From Candidatus Thorarchaeota archaeon (GTDB taxonomy: Archaea; Asgardarchaeota; Thorarchaeia; Thorarchaeales; Thorarchaeaceae), in the NCBI GenBank assembly GCA_016840245.1, contig JAEOST010000796.1:1-7523 (forward strand): a stretch of 7,523 nucleotides of DNA. The letters run 5' to 3'. Made by a program: the position numbers and the translations under genes. Of the stretch, positions 5,312 to 7,523 are shown piece by piece; within the stretch, counting starts at the first letter, position 1; every line of letters begins with the position of its first letter. The notes under the pieces are model-generated. The model was not told where the DNA came from. It searched no databases and saw only the letters and a list, made by a program, of their open reading frames with translations.

Positions 5312-6427
5312 TTGAAGATTGCATCTATCCAGATCATGTCGGGAGCAGCTATGCTCTCTGCGTTCACATACGTGCCAATCCTGGCTAAAGATAATCTGGG
5401 CATCTCCGAGATTCTTATTGCAGTCATGGTTGCTGGATATGCGACCGCACGTTTTCTCTCTTCATACATATTCGGTCGAGCAGGAGACGTCTACGGTAGA
5501 AGGATAGTCATTAGGTTAGGACTGCTACTGGCTACAATCTCCTTTGGATTGTTACTCGTTTCATCATCATTTGAGTCATTGCTACTTGTTCGTTTGACGA
5601 ACGGTTTTTGCATAGGCATGTATCCAGGCGCTCTGACTGCTTACGCATTTGAATCAGAGATCAAGATGGGTAGATTCGCAACTTTCGGTGCTATGGGATG
5701 GGCATTTGGCACACTACTTGCAGGTTATGCTGCAGGTTTCAACATCTACTATGCATTTCTCATGTCTGCCATTTTCCTTCTCATTGCATTCATCTCAGCT
5801 CTCACACTGCCTCCAGTACAGCAAATCCCAATGAAAGTTCCATGGTTCCCAGTTGAGACCTTCAAACGGAACTTCTCAATATACATGGCTGTATTGATGC
5901 GTCACAGCAGCGCATTTGCCATCTGGACGTTATGGCCGCTCTTTCTCTCTGAAATCGTAGGGGACCCCTTCATGATAGCGGTTGTTCAGGCCACGAATGC
6001 ACTTGCACAGGTTGTGGTCATGGTCACTATTACTGATAGATTCGACAGTAAGAAACTGGTTGCAATTGGTCTGGTGACTTCAGCTGTTTCATTTGGATGG
6101 TTCCCGTTCGCAACAAACATCATCGAGGTTCTTCCGTCGCAAGTTCTTCTTGGATTCGCTTGGGCTACGCTCTATGTTGGTGCATTGAAGTATGTGACCG
6201 AGAACAATGAGGAGAGGTCAACTGCATCAGGACTTCTACAATCGATGTTGTCAATATCAGGTATCATAGGACCCATTCTAGCAGCTGTCATCTACGCAAT
6301 TTGGCCTGGTTATGCACCAATCATGTTCTTCGCTATGGTGATGACACTAGTATCATACGGTCTGTTCTGGCGCTACAATAGGAACCATAGTGCTGATGGG
6401 ATTGAATCAGTCATTGAGACCGTCTAG
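5312..6427 (+). CDS. Major facilitator superfamily (MFS) transporter
   Basis: A 371-residue, almost wholly hydrophobic protein with about 12 membrane helices, expected to move a small solute or drug across the cytoplasmic membrane using an ion gradient. The hallmark loop between helices 2 and 3 is clear: G55-R-A-G-D59-V-Y-G-R-R64 (MFS motif A). A weaker copy, D242-R-F-D-S-K-K, lies in the matching loop of the second half, as expected from the 6+6 duplication. The family is usually around 400 residues, so this is a compact member. Substrate cannot be inferred; drug or sugar efflux-type MFS are possible. The TTG at 5312 is the only usable start between an in-frame TAG (5285-5287) and the first helix, although the preceding codons (K-R-L-V-S-D-N-F) look protein-like, so the N-terminus is uncertain. 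No ribosome site is seen. The 3' end overlaps the convergent ABC-2 permease by 17 bases. Confidence 0.88.
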   Translation: MKIASIQIMSGAAMLSAFTYVPILAKDNLGISEILIAVMVAGYATARFLSSYIFGRAGDVYGRRIVIRLGLLLATISFGLLLVSSSFESLLLVRLTNGFCIGMYPGALTAYAFESEIKMGRFATFGAMGWAFGTLLAGYAAGFNIYYAFLMSAIFLLIAFISALTLPPVQQIPMKVPWFPVETFKRNFSIYMAVLMRHSSAFAIWTLWPLFLSEIVGDPFMIAVVQATNALAQVVVMVTITDRFDSKKLVAIGLVTSAVSFGWFPFATNIIEVLPSQVLLGFAWATLYVGALKYVTENNEERSTASGLLQSMLSISGIIGPILAAVIYAIWPGYAPIMFFAMVMTLVSYGLFWRYNRNHSADGIESVIETV

Positions 6428-7523
6428 CTCGACGTTGCCTTACCTGTGCTATCTTCTGTCCAAAGTCCACCTCAGCCAATCGATCTGTGATGAGAGGAGA
6501 TATCAGCATTACGAGGATTGCGAATAGACTGATCACACCAACATCGATGATAAGTGAACCATAGCTTCCCTCCACGAACATTCTGATGAGTGATCTGTAG
6601 ACATTTGATACAGGAAGGTACTCGTTCAAGATACCAAAACCTGCACCTACAAGTTCGAGTGGAGCAATTCCACCACCAGTGATCCAGTAGAATATACCCC
6701 CAAGAGCTGCTACGGGTACAACAAATACTGAATTTCTGAATATTGCTCCCGCAATCAATCCGAGTCCAGAGCTGAATATTGCCAGTGGTACTGTTAGTGA
6801 GAGGAATGCAAGAATGTCACCGTTGGGCCAGACGCCAAAGAGGATGAAACTGAGCAAGAAGATGAATGGTAGTGCTACATGAGCGATTACGACACCACTA
6901 AACATCTTGCCTGTGTAGATTGCACTAGGAGACTGGTTGGAAAGGACAAGCTCTTCCATGGTGTCCTGTTCAAACTCTTGGGTCATCGCAGAACCTGCGC
7001 CAAAGATCCCTCCAAACATAACCGAATAGACAGAGATAGTCCAGGCCATGTAAGCCAGTCTTGGAGGTGTGAAAGCCCTGAGGTTTTCGACCTCGAAGTC
7101 AACCACCGAGTCGTTCAACAGGTATTTCTGATAGAAGACGTCTATCTTACGAATGACGGGCATTCGTAGGTTCTTGGTCAAATCCTCGTGAATGTTCGCT
7201 ACCTGAACGTGGATTGAGGTTGTCTGATTGTTAGCAATTGCATTTTCGAATCCTTCAGGAATTGTGATGACAAGCAAAATGTCACCACTCTGAAACAGGG
7301 TGTTAGCAGATTCGGCATCCATGATGATTGGATTCAACCTAGGAGGTATTGCGTCATATTCTCCCAGAATCTCAATCAGTCCATCTGTGTATAATCCAGG
7401 ATTCTGTTCATCAATGACCACAGCAGTCTCAACACCACTCCCGAAATAGACTCCTCCCATGAGCATGCTGAATCCCACGAAGAACATGAGGGGAATGAGA
7501 ATGACCAGCACTATCTTCTGGGG
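6411..7523 (-). CDS. ABC-2 type transporter permease, 5' end cut off by window edge
   Basis: The minus-strand frame is open to the window edge. The GTG at 7511 is not the likely start, because the codons before it continue in frame (P-Q-K-I) into the first membrane helix, as in permeases whose N-termini read ..D-P-x-x-(hydrophobic). About 370 residues are visible. The architecture is typical of the ABC-2 export family: one helix, a large extracytoplasmic domain (roughly the next 120-140 residues), then five helices. After helix 2 comes M-T-Q-E-F-E-Q-D-T-M-E-E-L followed by L-S-N-Q-S-P and Y-T-G-K-M, the coupling-helix region that contacts the ATPase (E-x-E-x-x-T-x-E-x-L). The end is basic (R-Q-R-R-A-R-R-S-Q), placing the C-terminus inside. 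It should pair with an ABC ATPase, probably upstream beyond 7523, to export lipid, drug or another substrate. The last 17 bases overlap the MFS gene. Confidence 0.87.
   Translation of the reverse strand, partial: PQKIVLVILIPLMFFVGFSMLMGGVYFGSGVETAVVIDEQNPGLYTDGLIEILGEYDAIPPRLNPIIMDAESANTLFQSGDILLVITIPEGFENAIANNQTTSIHVQVANIHEDLTKNLRMPVIRKIDVFYQKYLLNDSVVDFEVENLRAFTPPRLAYMAWTISVYSVMFGGIFGAGSAMTQEFEQDTMEELVLSNQSPSAIYTGKMFSGVVIAHVALPFIFLLSFILFGVWPNGDILAFLSLTVPLAIFSSGLGLIAGAIFRNSVFVVPVAALGGIFYWITGGGIAPLELVGAGFGILNEYLPVSNVYRSLIRMFVEGSYGSLIIDVGVISLFAILVMLISPLITDRLAEVDFGQKIAQVRQRRARRSQ

Noticed and set aside
7511..7511. GTG as the start of the ABC-2 permease
   Set aside because: The frame stays open to the window edge and the preceding residues extend the first helix in the usual way, so the gene is cut off.

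Overview
The window looks like chromosomal DNA from an archaeon. The evidence is a membrane-anchored nuclease of the family related to archaeal Holliday junction resolvases, an M42 (TET/deblocking-type) aminopeptidase, a short NfeD-like protein, AT-rich TATA-like boxes about 25 bases ahead of some starts, and starts without Shine-Dalgarno sites mixed with clear GGAGG sites. GC content is moderate. An Asgard (for example Thorarchaeota-like) source would fit the M14 peptidase with DxDGDG repeats, but no marker gene proves it. I see no rRNA, tRNA, CRISPR array, insertion sequence or phage gene.

Layout. A secreted M14 zinc carboxypeptidase (minus strand) runs off the left edge. A shared, palindrome-rich intergenic region (about 1333-1520) separates it from three plus-strand genes: a flavodoxin, a multi-pass membrane protein with a Pro-rich acidic tail, and a small thioredoxin/glutaredoxin-like protein with 11 cysteines. 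The rest alternates strand gene by gene: nuclease (-), M42 aminopeptidase (+), NfeD-like protein (-), MFS transporter (+), and an ABC-2 permease (-) that runs off the right edge. The three convergent pairs end 1 nt apart, overlap by 4 nt and overlap by 17 nt, so they leave no room for separate terminators.

How the genes fit together. There is no obvious single pathway; most genes look independently transcribed housekeeping or accessory functions. Two themes recur: peptide breakdown (an extracellular metallocarboxypeptidase and a cytosolic M42 aminopeptidase) and redox (flavodoxin and the Cys-rich thioredoxin-fold protein, whose upstream regions share a 9-bp TATA-like box at nearly the same distance from the start). 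The other genes are membrane transport and membrane quality-control functions (MFS, ABC-2, NfeD).

The points most worth a second look are the 11-cysteine thioredoxin-fold protein with a near-palindrome in its leader, the calcium-binding-type DxDGDG repeats inserted inside the M14 catalytic domain, and the missing canonical start codon for the M14 signal peptide. No convincing undescribed multi-gene system was found.
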